Assembly (NCBI GenBank): GCA_033762195.1
Contig: JANRLV010000105.1
Span: 1 to 21,717 of the forward strand
Source: SpSt-398 sp033762195
GTDB lineage: Bacteria; Bacteroidota; Bacteroidia; Chitinophagales; Chitinophagaceae
Direction: 5' to 3'
DNA: 21,717 nt
In this document: positions 14,432-21,717 of the stretch, one piece after another
Position numbering within the stretch: the stretch's first letter is position 1
Layout: the number at the start of each line of letters is the position of its first letter
Program-made: the position numbers and the translations under genes
Notes under the pieces: generated by a model
Seen by the model: only the letters and a program-made list of their open reading frames with translations
The model's database searches: none
Told to the model about the DNA's origin: nothing

Positions 14432-17344
14432 ATGAAGGAACAATACCAGGATTTGGCCTCCCGTCTGGAAGGAGAATTTTATGACGATCAGGCCATGCGT
14501 ACCCTCTACGCCACCGATGCTTCTGCTTACCGTGAATTGCCCCAGGCCGTAGCCATACCCCGCAGTGTGAAGGATATCCGGATGCTGATTGAATTTGCCC
14601 AAAAGACAGGTAGTTCCCTTATTCCGCGTACCGCAGGCACTTCCCTGGCGGGACAGGTTGTTGGGAACGGGATAGTAGTGGACGTATCCAAGTATTTTAC
14701 CGGCATTCTGGAATTGAATAAGGAAGAAAAATGGGTAAAGGTGCAGCCCGGGGTCATCCGGGATGAGTTGAATATGTTCCTCAGGCCGCATGGGCTATTT
14801 TTTGGCCCGGAAACCTCCACCGCCAACAGGGCTATGATCGGGGGAATGGTGGGAAACAATAGTTGCGGGTCCAATTCAGTGGTATATCGGAGTACACGGG
14901 AACATTTGCTGGAAGTAAAGGCCTTGCTCAGTGATGGCTCCGAAGTGGTTTTTGGGGCATTGGATATTGACGAGTTTCATCAGAAATGTGAAGGTGATAC
15001 GCTCGAAGCCGGGGTCTACCGGAATATCCGCCAGTTATTAAGTAATTACGAGAACCAGCAGGAGATCCGGAAAGAATACCCCAAACGCACGATTGAGAGA
15101 CGCAACACGGGATATGCCATTGACCTGCTGGTGGAAACAGCTCCCTTTTCAGCGGGAGGGCCTGCGTTTAATTTTTGTCAATTGATCGCTGGTTCCGAAG
15201 GTACACTTGCTTTTATCACCGAGATCAAACTGAATGTGGTGCCATTGCCACCACCTGAGTTAGGGCTGCTTTGTGTACACTTCGATACCATTGATGAGTC
15301 ATTACGTGCCAACCTGATTGCGTTAAAATATGATATCAGTGCCAGTGAGCTGATCGATCATTATATTCTCGAGTGCACCAAGAATAACATCGAGCAACAA
15401 AAGAACCGCTTCTTTGTAAAGGGCGATCCCGGTGCGATACTCGTGATTGAGTTTGCCCGCCATTCACATGAAGAAGTATTGGCCGATGCGAACCGGTGTA
15501 TTGAAGAATTAAAAGAAGCTGGCCTGGGTTATCACTATCCTCTTTTGTTTGGGGCGGATACAAAGAAGATTTGGACCTTGCGTAAAGCGGGCCTTGGTTT
15601 GCTGGGTAATATGCCCGGAAGCAAGAAGCCGGTTCCCGTTATCGAGGATACGGCGGTGGATGTAAATGACCTGCCGGCCTATATCCGGGAGTTCAATTCC
15701 ATTTTAAAAAGCTATGGACTTCATTCGGTGCATTATGCCCATGCGGGATCGGGGGAGATCCATTTACGCCCCATTCTTGACCTGAAAACGGAAGAGGGTA
15801 ACCAAATGTTCCGCACCATTGCCCAGGAAATTGCCCGATTGGTAAAACGCTACCAGGGCTCTTTGAGCGGCGAACACGGTGACGGGCGACTCCGCGGTGA
15901 ATTCATCCGCCAAATGATCGGGGAGAAGAACTACGGGCTACTAAAGGACATTAAACAGGCCTGGGACCCTCAGCATATTTTCAATCCCAACAAGATCGTG
16001 GATACGCCTCCTATGAATACGATGTTGCGTTATACCCCCGGTCAGCAATCCCCCCGGTTTGATACGGTGTTTCGATTTGAGAACATGGATATTCTGTTGC
16101 ATGCCGAGCAATGCAATGGTAGTGGTGATTGTCGCAAAACCCATTTGAGCGGTGGAACAATGTGTCCTTCCTATATGGCCACCCGAAGTGAAAAAGATTC
16201 TACGCGGGCCCGGGCAAATATCCTTCGTGAATTTCTGACCCATTCCACCAAGATCAACCGGTTTGACCATGAAGAGATCTATCAGGTGATGGATCTCTGC
16301 CTGAGTTGCAAGGGTTGCAAATCGGAATGTCCAAGTAATGTGGATGTAGCCAAACTCAAGGCGGAATTCCTACAACATTACTATGATGCGCATGGCGTGC
16401 CCTTTAGGGCCAAACTGATCGCTGGCTTCAATCGTTCTTCCTCGCTGGCAGCAATTTGGCCAGGGGCGTATAATTTTTTAGTTAAGAACAACTTTACCTC
16501 CGGGGTAATAAAATCCATAGCCGGGTTTCATCCTCAACGGAGCTTGCCTGGACTTCATTCCACCACGGTAATGAAATGGGCTTCCAAAAAGAGGGAGAAG
16601 CCATCAGGCCAATCCGGCATGGTGTATTTTTTTGTTGATGAGTTTACAAACTATAGCGATACGGGAACAGGCATACATGCCATTCAATTACTCGAACGCC
16701 TGGGGTATACTGTTATCATTCCAACGCATGTGGAAAGTGGCCGTGCTTCCTTGTCAAAAGGGTTGTTAAGAAGGGCCAAAGAGATTGCCAACCGCAATAT
16801 TTCATTGCTGGCACCTTTAGTTAATGAAGAAACACCTTTGATCGGAGTGGAGCCTTCGGCGATACTTACTTTCCGGGATGAATATATCGACCTGGCTTCA
16901 GATACGCAATGGGAAAAGGCCAAGGCCCTGGCTAAGCATGTCTATACGATCGATGAATTCCTGGCCCGTGAGATTGAAAAAGGAAAGATCGATGCCTCTT
17001 CCTTTACAAAATCGCCAAAGCAGATCAAACTCCATGGGCACTGCCAGCAGAAAGCCCTTTCGTCCGTGACGTTTACCCAGAAGATGCTTTCTCTTCCTGA
17101 AAATTATTCGGTGGATGTGATCCCCTCCGGCTGTTGTGGCATGGCGGGTAGTTTTGGGTATGAAAAAGAACACTATGATCTTTCCATGAAAGTGGGGGAA
17201 CTGGTACTCTTCCCTGCTGTACGTGGAGCCAGCGCAGAAACCATCATTGCCGCACCGGGCACCAGTTGTCGTCATCAGGTGAAAGATGGTACAGGCGTAG
17301 AGGCGAAACATCCGGTGGATGTATTGTTTGAGGCGTTGGTGTAG
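14432..17344 (+). CDS. FAD-binding and Fe-S-binding D-2-hydroxyacid dehydrogenase (YdiJ / GlcD-GlcF fusion type)
   Basis: From the ATG at 14432 the product is 970 residues; the frame is open further upstream, but family alignment (YDDQAMRTLYATDASAYRELP) and the promoter favour this start. It joins a GlcD-like flavin half to a GlcF-like iron-sulfur half. The FAD-binding PCMH domain has PRTAGTSLAGQVVG (65-78) and GGMVGNNSCGSNS. The FAD-oxidase C domain includes HYAHAGSGEIHLRP and SGEHGDGRLRGEF. The cysteine sets C561, C567, C578 and C623-x-x-C626-x-x-C629-x-x-x-C633-P should hold [4Fe-4S] clusters. CCG modules follow at HGHC (868-871) and CCGMAGSFGY (901-910). Members oxidise D-2-hydroxyacids such as D-lactate or D-2-hydroxyglutarate and pass electrons towards quinone or a carrier. 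The exact substrate cannot be told from sequence. Confidence 0.9.
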   Translation: MKEQYQDLASRLEGEFYDDQAMRTLYATDASAYRELPQAVAIPRSVKDIRMLIEFAQKTGSSLIPRTAGTSLAGQVVGNGIVVDVSKYFTGILELNKEEKWVKVQPGVIRDELNMFLRPHGLFFGPETSTANRAMIGGMVGNNSCGSNSVVYRSTREHLLEVKALLSDGSEVVFGALDIDEFHQKCEGDTLEAGVYRNIRQLLSNYENQQEIRKEYPKRTIERRNTGYAIDLLVETAPFSAGGPAFNFCQLIAGSEGTLAFITEIKLNVVPLPPPELGLLCVHFDTIDESLRANLIALKYDISASELIDHYILECTKNNIEQQKNRFFVKGDPGAILVIEFARHSHEEVLADANRCIEELKEAGLGYHYPLLFGADTKKIWTLRKAGLGLLGNMPGSKKPVPVIEDTAVDVNDLPAYIREFNSILKSYGLHSVHYAHAGSGEIHLRPILDLKTEEGNQMFRTIAQEIARLVKRYQGSLSGEHGDGRLRGEFIRQMIGEKNYGLLKDIKQAWDPQHIFNPNKIVDTPPMNTMLRYTPGQQSPRFDTVFRFENMDILLHAEQCNGSGDCRKTHLSGGTMCPSYMATRSEKDSTRARANILREFLTHSTKINRFDHEEIYQVMDLCLSCKGCKSECPSNVDVAKLKAEFLQHYYDAHGVPFRAKLIAGFNRSSSLAAIWPGAYNFLVKNNFTSGVIKSIAGFHPQRSLPGLHSTTVMKWASKKREKPSGQSGMVYFFVDEFTNYSDTGTGIHAIQLLERLGYTVIIPTHVESGRASLSKGLLRRAKEIANRNISLLAPLVNEETPLIGVEPSAILTFRDEYIDLASDTQWEKAKALAKHVYTIDEFLAREIEKGKIDASSFTKSPKQIKLHGHCQQKALSSVTFTQKMLSLPENYSVDVIPSGCCGMAGSFGYEKEHYDLSMKVGELVLFPAVRGASAETIIAAPGTSCRHQVKDGTGVEAKHPVDVLFEALV

Positions 17345-17353
17345 TTTTGGTGG

Positions 17354-17465
17354 ATGACGGATGTTGGATGACAGATGACGGATGACGGATGACAGATGAC
17401 GGATGACGGATGTTGGATGTTGGATGTTGGATGGCAGATGACGGATGACGGATGACAGATGACGG
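17354..17465 (+). repeat. Tandem array of 16 heptamers (ATGACGG / ATGACAG / ATGTTGG)
   Basis: Sixteen uninterrupted 7-base units run from 17354 to 17465. Unit types are ATGACGG, ATGACAG and ATGTTGG, plus one ATGGCAG. The array starts ten bases after the dehydrogenase stop codon and is non-coding. Six reverse-complement units lie 110 bases downstream, making a potential very long stem across the convergent gap. Confidence 0.95.
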
Positions 17466-17510
17466 AGGGAGAGTGGATTAAAATAGAAAACAAAAAAATA
17501 ATAAATAAAA

Positions 17511-17546
17511 AAAATGCGAAATACAATATTTCGCATTTTCTTTTTT
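17511..17546. terminator. Perfect 13-bp bidirectional terminator hairpin
   Basis: AAAATGCGAAATA (17511-17523) pairs perfectly with TATTTCGCATTTT (17527-17539) around a three-base loop. An A-run precedes it and CTTTTTTC follows it, so it can work on both strands between the dehydrogenase and the small secreted protein gene. Confidence 0.85.
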
Positions 17547-17574
17547 CGAGATTTTGTGTACGCTTAGACGTAAT

Positions 17575-17616
17575 CGGTCATCCAACATCCGTCATCTGTC
17601 ATCCGTCATCTGTCAT
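17575..17616 (-). repeat. Six heptamers in reverse orientation
   Basis: Six 7-base units (CGGTCAT, CCAACAT, CCGTCAT, CTGTCAT, CCGTCAT, CTGTCAT) are reverse complements of the units in the 16-mer array on the other side of the terminator. They end 15 bases before the stop codon of the small secreted protein gene. Confidence 0.92.
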
Positions 17617-17631
17617 CTAACACCAACCAAC

Positions 17632-18036
17632 TTACAACTTCGCGATCTCGATATCCTGTACGGTACGGGTATTGTTACGCACTTTAAAAGTGGTAACGGA
17701 ATTGTCCTTTTTGTTGATGATCTCAAAGGTCAGCAGGCTGTTTTCCTGAGCATCATCACTCAACTGAAATTTCTTGGAGATATCCTGACCTTTCAGTTTT
17801 TCGGCATAAACCACGTTGTTGGCTTCATCGGTGATGCGCACCATGAATTCAGCGTCAACGCTTCCTTTGATATTTAACTGGAATACCGGTTGGTTCTTCA
17901 GGGTGCCAAGGTATTTGAGTTCTACCGCATTGGTATTCTCTCCATTGTTAGCGAAAGTGGTGTTTGCAAATCCCAGGGTAAGTACCAGCACAAATGCAGC
18001 TGCTACGGTTTTCATGTTGTTGATTACTTGTTTCAT
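17632..18036 (-). CDS. Small secreted protein, unknown function
   Basis: The likely product is 134 residues from the ATG at 18036; an ATG seven codons later (18015) gives a more typical signal peptide start (MKTVAAAFVLVLTLGFA). Cleavage is expected after TTFA. The mature part (about 105 residues) is beta-rich, with VELKYLGTLKNQPVFQLNI, EFMVRITDEANNVVYAEKL, and a closing SLLTFEIINKKDNSVTTFKV ending IAKL, compatible with a single Ig-like or beta-sandwich domain. I recall similar short exported proteins as common in Chitinophagaceae but know no function. It has no T9SS signal and no lipobox. The frame is open further upstream to 18111, but that part lacks signal-peptide character. Confidence 0.75.
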   Translation of the reverse strand: MKQVINNMKTVAAAFVLVLTLGFANTTFANNGENTNAVELKYLGTLKNQPVFQLNIKGSVDAEFMVRITDEANNVVYAEKLKGQDISKKFQLSDDAQENSLLTFEIINKKDNSVTTFKVRNNTRTVQDIEIAKL

Positions 18037-18366
18037 AAAGTGAATTTTTAAGTGTTTACGTGTTTGTTGATTCCTAAAACTCGTTGCGGCAAACAAACGA
18101 ACGGTAAACAATCGTAAGGGGTATATGGGAAGGTCGTTAGGGTACTTTCTCTTGCAGTGTAGCCTGAATGGCTGTTTGATGATGTAAAAGTAGGGCGGTA
18201 ATAATGCGCCTGCAAATCAAAAAAGCGTTCTTCACCGTATGGGTAAGGTGGTAAAGAAAACATAAAACCCTTGACAGTAAAGGGTTTCAGCGGATTATTC
18301 ATATGATGTCCAACAAAAAAAACCCCGCTGAAAGCGGGGTTTTTTATACTCATTCAAAGGGTGGCG
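18037..18366. other. Gene-free stretch with two hairpins
   Basis: These 330 bases lie upstream of the small secreted protein gene and downstream of the lytic transglycosylase gene. I see no credible coding region; an open frame here merely reads through the terminator. It holds a good terminator (18317-18346) and a second hairpin (18265-18287, AAACCCTT paired with AAGGGTTT) of uncertain role. No exact TAnnTTTG box was found for the downstream gene. Confidence 0.7.
18317..18346. terminator. Intrinsic terminator after the lytic transglycosylase gene
   Basis: AACCCCGCT (18321-18329) pairs perfectly with AGCGGGGTT (18333-18341) around three bases. A-runs on the left and T-runs on the right make it symmetrical, so it should end the minus-strand transglycosylase transcript shortly after its stop. 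Confidence 0.92.
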
Positions 18367-19323
18367 TTATTTTTTTAACAGTACCCAGATCTGATCTTGG
18401 TCCTGCAAGATAGCAGTGATCCTGGTGTGTACGGTGGATTCCGGATCAGGATCAGTGGGAAGGGGTAACTGTTCTTCGGGCTGGTATTTCGCGAGGAAAG
18501 AAGCCGCTGCTTTGATGTGCGACAAGGTCTCTTCTCGTGTCAGGGTTACCAGGCTACCATGGTTTTCATAGTAATAATGTGTGCTGATGAATTTTTTTAC
18601 ATGCAGTCGGGTTTCGCGAGGCAGGAAACGCTGTAATTTCCAAAAGTCGCGGCTGCCGGAGGATCTAATGGCTTTATCTACGCCACCGGGTCCACAATTA
18701 TAAGCAGCCACCACCAATAACCAGTCTTCATAGATCAGATACAGGCGTTCCAGATATTTCGCGGCAGCAAGTGTACTTTTCAGGTTGTTCCTTCTTTCAT
18801 CTAATTTGCCAGACACTTTTAATCCAAGTCCACGGGCTGTTCCTGGCATGAATTGCCAGATACCTGCGGCTCCGACACCTGAAACAGCGGAGGGTTTCAA
18901 TTTTGACTCGATCACCGCGAGATACTTTAATTCGAGGGGGATTCCCCGGGCACTAAAGATCCGCTCGATGGTGGTCAGCGATTGCTTTCCATTCAGCATG
19001 ATCTTATCCAGCATGAACCGGTTCTCCTTGATGTAATCTTCAATAAAATCTTCGGCTTCTTTCCTTAATTGGATCCGGGGTGCTTTTGGTAAGTGATCAT
19101 CACTTACGTCCTCCATACAAATACATACACCTTGTATGTCAAATGCATGGGTACGAAAAAGCGCCGTATCCCTCAGAAAGGGATTTATAGCCCGGTGACC
19201 AGGTTCGTTTCCTCCCTTTTTCGGAGCGGCAAAAGCCATTACTCCGTTTCCGGCAAGAATCAATAAGGTCATAAAGAATGCCTTCCATAGTTTTTTTAGC
19301 ATTACCATGTTTTTCGTTAACAA
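18367..19323 (-). CDS. Secreted lytic transglycosylase (SLT / MltD-like)
   Basis: This 318-residue protein has an N-terminal hydrophobic signal (LWKAFFMTLLILAGNGVMAFAA) and an SLT domain covering about 115-265. The catalytic glutamate is E139 in YLAVIESKLKPSAVS, followed by GAAGIWQFMPGTARGLGL (151-168), AYNCGPGGVDKAI and FISTHYYYEN, all family marks. Such enzymes cut the MurNAc-GlcNAc bond of peptidoglycan and form 1,6-anhydroMurNAc, acting in the periplasm in wall turnover. Unlike many MltD proteins there are no recognisable C-terminal LysM repeats, only a short tail of about 50 residues. The ATG at 19302 (MLKKLWKAFF) is an equally good start. It appears to have a structured leader of about 120 bases. 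Confidence 0.88.
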   Translation of the reverse strand: MLTKNMVMLKKLWKAFFMTLLILAGNGVMAFAAPKKGGNEPGHRAINPFLRDTALFRTHAFDIQGVCICMEDVSDDHLPKAPRIQLRKEAEDFIEDYIKENRFMLDKIMLNGKQSLTTIERIFSARGIPLELKYLAVIESKLKPSAVSGVGAAGIWQFMPGTARGLGLKVSGKLDERRNNLKSTLAAAKYLERLYLIYEDWLLVVAAYNCGPGGVDKAIRSSGSRDFWKLQRFLPRETRLHVKKFISTHYYYENHGSLVTLTREETLSHIKAAASFLAKYQPEEQLPLPTDPDPESTVHTRITAILQDQDQIWVLLKK

Positions 19324-19362
19324 TACCGACGGATATTGGAAGGCTTCACAGGAGTATGGGAG

Positions 19363-19443
19363 ACAGTACAGAAATGGCCGGGGTCGGATCGGGTATTTTC
19401 ATATTTCGGCCGGGTGGTACTGTGACATGTATATCTACACATG
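19363..19443 (-). promoter_or_regulatory. Structured 5' leader of the lytic transglycosylase mRNA (candidate)
   Basis: ACAGTAC (19363-19369) pairs with GTACTGT (19417-19423), and inside it GGCCG (19376-19380) pairs with CGGCC (19407-19411), with short internal loops and a 26-base apical loop. A second small dyad, CATGT with ACATG (19426-19430 and 19439-19443), lies next to it. Together they fill the predicted untranslated leader. It matches no riboswitch class I recognise. Confidence 0.45.
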
Positions 19444-19449
19444 CCGCCG

Positions 19450-19457
19450 CAAAGATA
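19450..19457 (-). promoter_or_regulatory. Candidate -7 element for the lytic transglycosylase gene
   Basis: The minus strand reads TATCTTTG, an exact TAnnTTTG match. Transcription would begin near 19443, leaving a leader of about 120 bases. No -33 TTG at standard spacing was seen. Confidence 0.4.
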
Positions 19458-19639
19458 GTCGGCGACTTTTGGAGATTATGTTAAAACGCATTCGTAAAAA
19501 CATCATGACAGCCTGAAGAACTGACTATCACCGATATAAGTTTTCCACTGAAAAAAAGTCATGGAAAATCTACGAAAACATTAAATTGACGTTGAATCAA
19601 CGACAAGTAACCACATTATCAAGAACTTAAACCAACGTT

Positions 19640-19987
19640 ATGTCTAAAAAAGCGATCCTTTCAGGGATCATGGGCACGCTTATCATCATTTCCTGCTCAC
19701 AAAAAAATTTACCGCAGAAATCAGAGACAAAAACTGTGCCTGTAACGAGTTATGCAGGCCCTGTGAAAGAATTGATCATGGCAAAATGCTCTCCCTGCCA
19801 TGTGGCCGGTGGAAATAAAACGCCGCTGGACAATTATGAATCAACGAAAAGACTGGCTGATGATATCATTCGCCGTGTAGAACTCAATCCCGGCGAAAGA
19901 GGGTTTATGCCCATGAGAAAAGAGAAACTCAGCGCCGACGAGATCGCTTTATTGAAGAAGTGGAAGGAAGAGGGGATGGCGGAGTAG
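19640..19987 (+). CDS. Monohaem c-type cytochrome-like lipoprotein
   Basis: This 115-residue protein has a lipoprotein signal (MSKKAILSGIMGTLIIISC, lipidated C19) followed by a short linker and one haem-binding motif CSPCH (C50, C53, H54). The sixth haem ligand is probably a Met in RGFMPMRKEKLS (M90 or M92), and the C-terminal helix LSADEIALLKKWKEEGM is typical of small c-type cytochromes in Bacteroidota. It should sit on the periplasmic face of a membrane and carry electrons, or serve as a haem-domain fragment of a larger respiratory or oxidase system; no partner oxidase gene is in the window. The CxxCH context (MAKCSPCHVAGG-K-PLDNYE) resembles cytochrome-c domains fused to membrane proteins elsewhere. 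Confidence 0.83.
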   Translation: MSKKAILSGIMGTLIIISCSQKNLPQKSETKTVPVTSYAGPVKELIMAKCSPCHVAGGNKTPLDNYESTKRLADDIIRRVELNPGERGFMPMRKEKLSADEIALLKKWKEEGMAE

Positions 19988-19991
19988 GGGG

Positions 19992-20074
19992 ATGTTGGAT
20001 GTTGGATGACAGATGACAGATGACGGAGGTTTGCTGTGCGAGACCTCCGTCATCTGTCATCAGTCATCTGTCAT
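19992..20074. repeat. Heptamer-word inverted repeat (bidirectional hairpin) between convergent genes
   Basis: Five forward heptamers (ATGTTGG twice, ATGACAG twice, ATGACGG; 19992-20026) face four reverse ones (CCGTCAT, CTGTCAT, CAGTCAT, CTGTCAT; 20047-20074). Bases 20012-20030 and 20043-20061 form a perfect 19-bp stem around a 12-base loop. It fills the gap between the lipoprotein and esterase genes and uses the same unit words as the arrays near 17.4 kb. Confidence 0.93.
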
Positions 20075-20075
20075 C

Positions 20076-21470
20076 CTACTCCCAATTATCAGTCCGAAAC
20101 GGCGTTACCGGTAATCCCGATTTACTAAACACATTTCCAATGGAAGTATTTCCGAAACCATAGCGAACCGCTACAGGCTGAGGAATCTTTTTATTTTTTA
20201 CAATGATCTTGTTGCCCACCACCTTCACTTCGGCGGGTTGAAAGACCTTATCTTCTCCGGCTATAAAAAATTCTGTGGCCGTTTTTCCTTTGATCACCAA
20301 ACCATCTTCCGCATGATCAAAGTAGAGAGATATTTCATTTTTTCTAATTTCCATTCGTTGAAAAATTGGTGATTGATATCCTGTTAAGGGTAAATGATAG
20401 GTCTTTGCCAGAGCGAGATTGGCCAATCGCAGAGAAACATCTTTTTTATTTTCCGGATGAATATTCTTTACATCATCCACCAGGTCGGTGATCACAACCA
20501 TACCTGTATTTCCTAATCCAAGCGTGCGTGTCTGTTGTTCCTGGAGCAAAGCGCCTGTATTAACCCCACTATAGGCATAAGGGGCTATTTGAACATAATA
20601 AAACGGAAGGTTCTTTTGTGCCATCTCCCGCCAGGATCCGATCATTCCGGTAAATGTCGTGGAGTATCCCTGATAGGTGCCGGTATTGCTTTCGCCCTGA
20701 TACCAGATAACACCGGCAAAATCAAATTTAATAACGGGAGCGATCATACCATTGAATATCACACCCGGGCGATGAGGGCCCCATGGGTTTGGACGAAGTA
20801 CCTCGGCCCATTGTTTCATCACACGATTATTCTCAATAACAGCGGCAGGTGTCCAGGGCTCTACCGGAGTTCCACCCCAGGCAGACATGACTAGCCCTAC
20901 TGGAACTCCCAATTTTTCCTGTAATTGTTTTCCAAAAAAATAACCAACGGCACTAAAACCCTTTAGTGTTTCCGGGCCACAAACCATCCATTCCCCTTCG
21001 CAATTATCTTGTGGGGTTTCTGCGGTTGTCCGTGGTATATGGAAAAGCCGGATCTGATCATTGGCACTATTGGGCAATTCATCCAGAATCTGCTTGTTCT
21101 TGTTGTTTGTACTCCATTCCATGTTTGACTGGCCGCTGCAAAGCCACACTTCGCCCGACATTAAATTCTTCAACTGGATCGTGTTCCACCCTTTCAACGT
21201 GAGGTTCCATGGCCCGCCTGCAGGGGGGGCCTGGATACGGACCTCCCATTTGCCATCACTGTTGACCACCACCGAATCGGCATGGGGGCTCCAGCCTGAA
21301 GTGATAAATACTTTCTCGCCCGGGTCACCCCAGCCCCAAATACGGACCCGGCTATTTTGCTGGAGGACCATATTATCCCCAAAAATGGCCGGAAGACGGA
21401 TATTGGCGACCATGGAAAGGGGGGAAAAGGCAAGCAGAACCAAAGCCATAAAAGCGCCAAAACGTATCAT
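20076..21470 (-). CDS. Secreted sialate O-acetylesterase (SGNH/GDSL fold)
   Basis: From the ATG at 21470 the product is 464 residues; the frame stays open upstream but only this start gives a signal peptide (MIRFGAFMALVLLAFSPLSMVA). It begins with the beta domain typical of the family (NIRLPAIFGDNMVLQQ, VRIWGWGDPGEKV, DGKWEV, LKNLMSGEVWLCSGQSNMEW). S115 in GQSNM is the nucleophile, VIWYQGESNT (near 255) is the second conserved block, and the D-x-x-H pair lies in DVKNIHPENK (His near 334). Members remove acetyl groups from sialic acids or from plant and microbial polysaccharides, usually in the periplasm as part of glycan use. There is no SusCD pair or glycoside hydrolase in the window, so the substrate is open. 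Confidence 0.9.
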   Translation of the reverse strand: MIRFGAFMALVLLAFSPLSMVANIRLPAIFGDNMVLQQNSRVRIWGWGDPGEKVFITSGWSPHADSVVVNSDGKWEVRIQAPPAGGPWNLTLKGWNTIQLKNLMSGEVWLCSGQSNMEWSTNNKNKQILDELPNSANDQIRLFHIPRTTAETPQDNCEGEWMVCGPETLKGFSAVGYFFGKQLQEKLGVPVGLVMSAWGGTPVEPWTPAAVIENNRVMKQWAEVLRPNPWGPHRPGVIFNGMIAPVIKFDFAGVIWYQGESNTGTYQGYSTTFTGMIGSWREMAQKNLPFYYVQIAPYAYSGVNTGALLQEQQTRTLGLGNTGMVVITDLVDDVKNIHPENKKDVSLRLANLALAKTYHLPLTGYQSPIFQRMEIRKNEISLYFDHAEDGLVIKGKTATEFFIAGEDKVFQPAEVKVVGNKIIVKNKKIPQPVAVRYGFGNTSIGNVFSKSGLPVTPFRTDNWE

Positions 21471-21566
21471 AATGGAAGGGTATTTGGCTAAAGGTAGGTA
21501 AAGAAGCCAAAACAGGCGAAAAGGTGGGCCTTGTCGTTTTTTATACTCAGTATTATGAATAAATAA

Positions 21567-21593
21567 ATATCTAAATATATGATAATTAGATAT
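21567..21593. repeat. A/T-rich inverted repeat upstream of the esterase gene
   Basis: ATATCTAA (21567-21574) and TTAGATAT (21586-21593) are perfect reverse complements separated by 11 A/T bases, inside a 65-base A/T-rich tract (about 21540-21605). It could be a regulator site or part of a promoter region, but it is nearly all A/T and chance is possible. Confidence 0.4.
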
Positions 21594-21717
21594 ATACATT
21601 TCTTAACACCCTTTTTATCCCCGTCCCTTAGCCGGTAGGCCAAAATATGCTACCTTCCGGGCTTCCCATCGGACAGAACTATATTCCCGGAAATCGGTTA
21701 TTATATAGGTCCGTTAC

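Larger units (their letters stand above)
19324..19639. other. Divergent regulatory region between transglycosylase and cytochrome lipoprotein genes
   Basis: These 316 bases have no credible gene. The left half holds two hairpins and an exact -7 box that would serve the minus-strand transglycosylase gene. The right half is A/T-rich and holds a near-match -7 box TAAGTTTT (19537-19544) about 95 bases before the plus-strand gene at 19640, without a clear -33 partner. Confidence 0.6.

Noticed and set aside
16898..17536. Minus-strand open frames with peptide repeats such as HLSSVIRH
   Set aside because: They are translations of the heptamer DNA array and run into the 3' end of the dehydrogenase gene; a 7-base unit read in triplets gives a 7-residue pseudo-repeat. 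There is no independent coding signal.
17354..17616. CRISPR-like array
   Set aside because: Units are 7 bases and contiguous with no spacers, and no cas genes are present.
18048..18353. 101-codon minus-strand open frame
   Set aside because: It begins inside the terminator hairpin and overlaps the likely leader of the small secreted protein; the composition is unlike the neighbouring proteins.
21471..21599. N-terminal extension of the sialate O-acetylesterase
   Set aside because: It is A/T-rich, contains an inverted repeat, and would place the signal peptide 43 residues inside the protein.

Overview
The window looks like a chromosomal segment from a member of the Bacteroidota, most likely Chitinophagales/Chitinophagaceae. 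The evidence is a secreted protein with a C-terminal type IX secretion (T9SS) sorting module, several upstream sites matching the Bacteroidota -7 promoter motif TAnnTTTG, weak or absent Shine-Dalgarno sequences, a free-standing S74 chaperone protein with a signal peptide, and reiterated-word intergenic hairpins. GC content is moderate by eye. I see no rRNA, tRNA, transposase, integrase, phage block or CRISPR array.

Left part (1-6554): the 5' part of a serine-hydrolase gene whose active-site motif is degenerate; metZ (methionine biosynthesis by direct sulfhydrylation); divergently, the disaggregase clpB; a complete higBA toxin-antitoxin pair with a nested palindrome over its promoter; and a class III PLP enzyme that resembles hydroxy-aminoethylphosphonate ammonia-lyases.

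Middle (6701-13440): a small VOC protein that ends three bases from an atypical pyruvate kinase read towards it; divergently a CHAD-domain (polyphosphate-linked) protein; an RhlE-type DEAD-box helicase with a GTG start; a T9SS cargo protein; and a membrane-anchored member of a family of unknown function. The last two are each followed by a strong intrinsic terminator.

Right part (13521-21717): a free-standing S74 intramolecular-chaperone domain; a 104-residue single-pass membrane protein divergent from a large FAD/Fe-S 2-hydroxyacid dehydrogenase (YdiJ type); a small secreted protein; a lytic transglycosylase with a structured leader; a monohaem c-type lipoprotein; and a sialate O-acetylesterase.

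Most genes are single transcription units, so this is mainly core or housekeeping territory with a small accessory insertion (higBA). No multi-gene novel system is evident. The least explained signals are the heptamer-word arrays placed as inverted pairs in two convergent gaps, the nested operator of higBA, the lytic-transglycosylase leader RNA, and the apparently inactive serine hydrolase.
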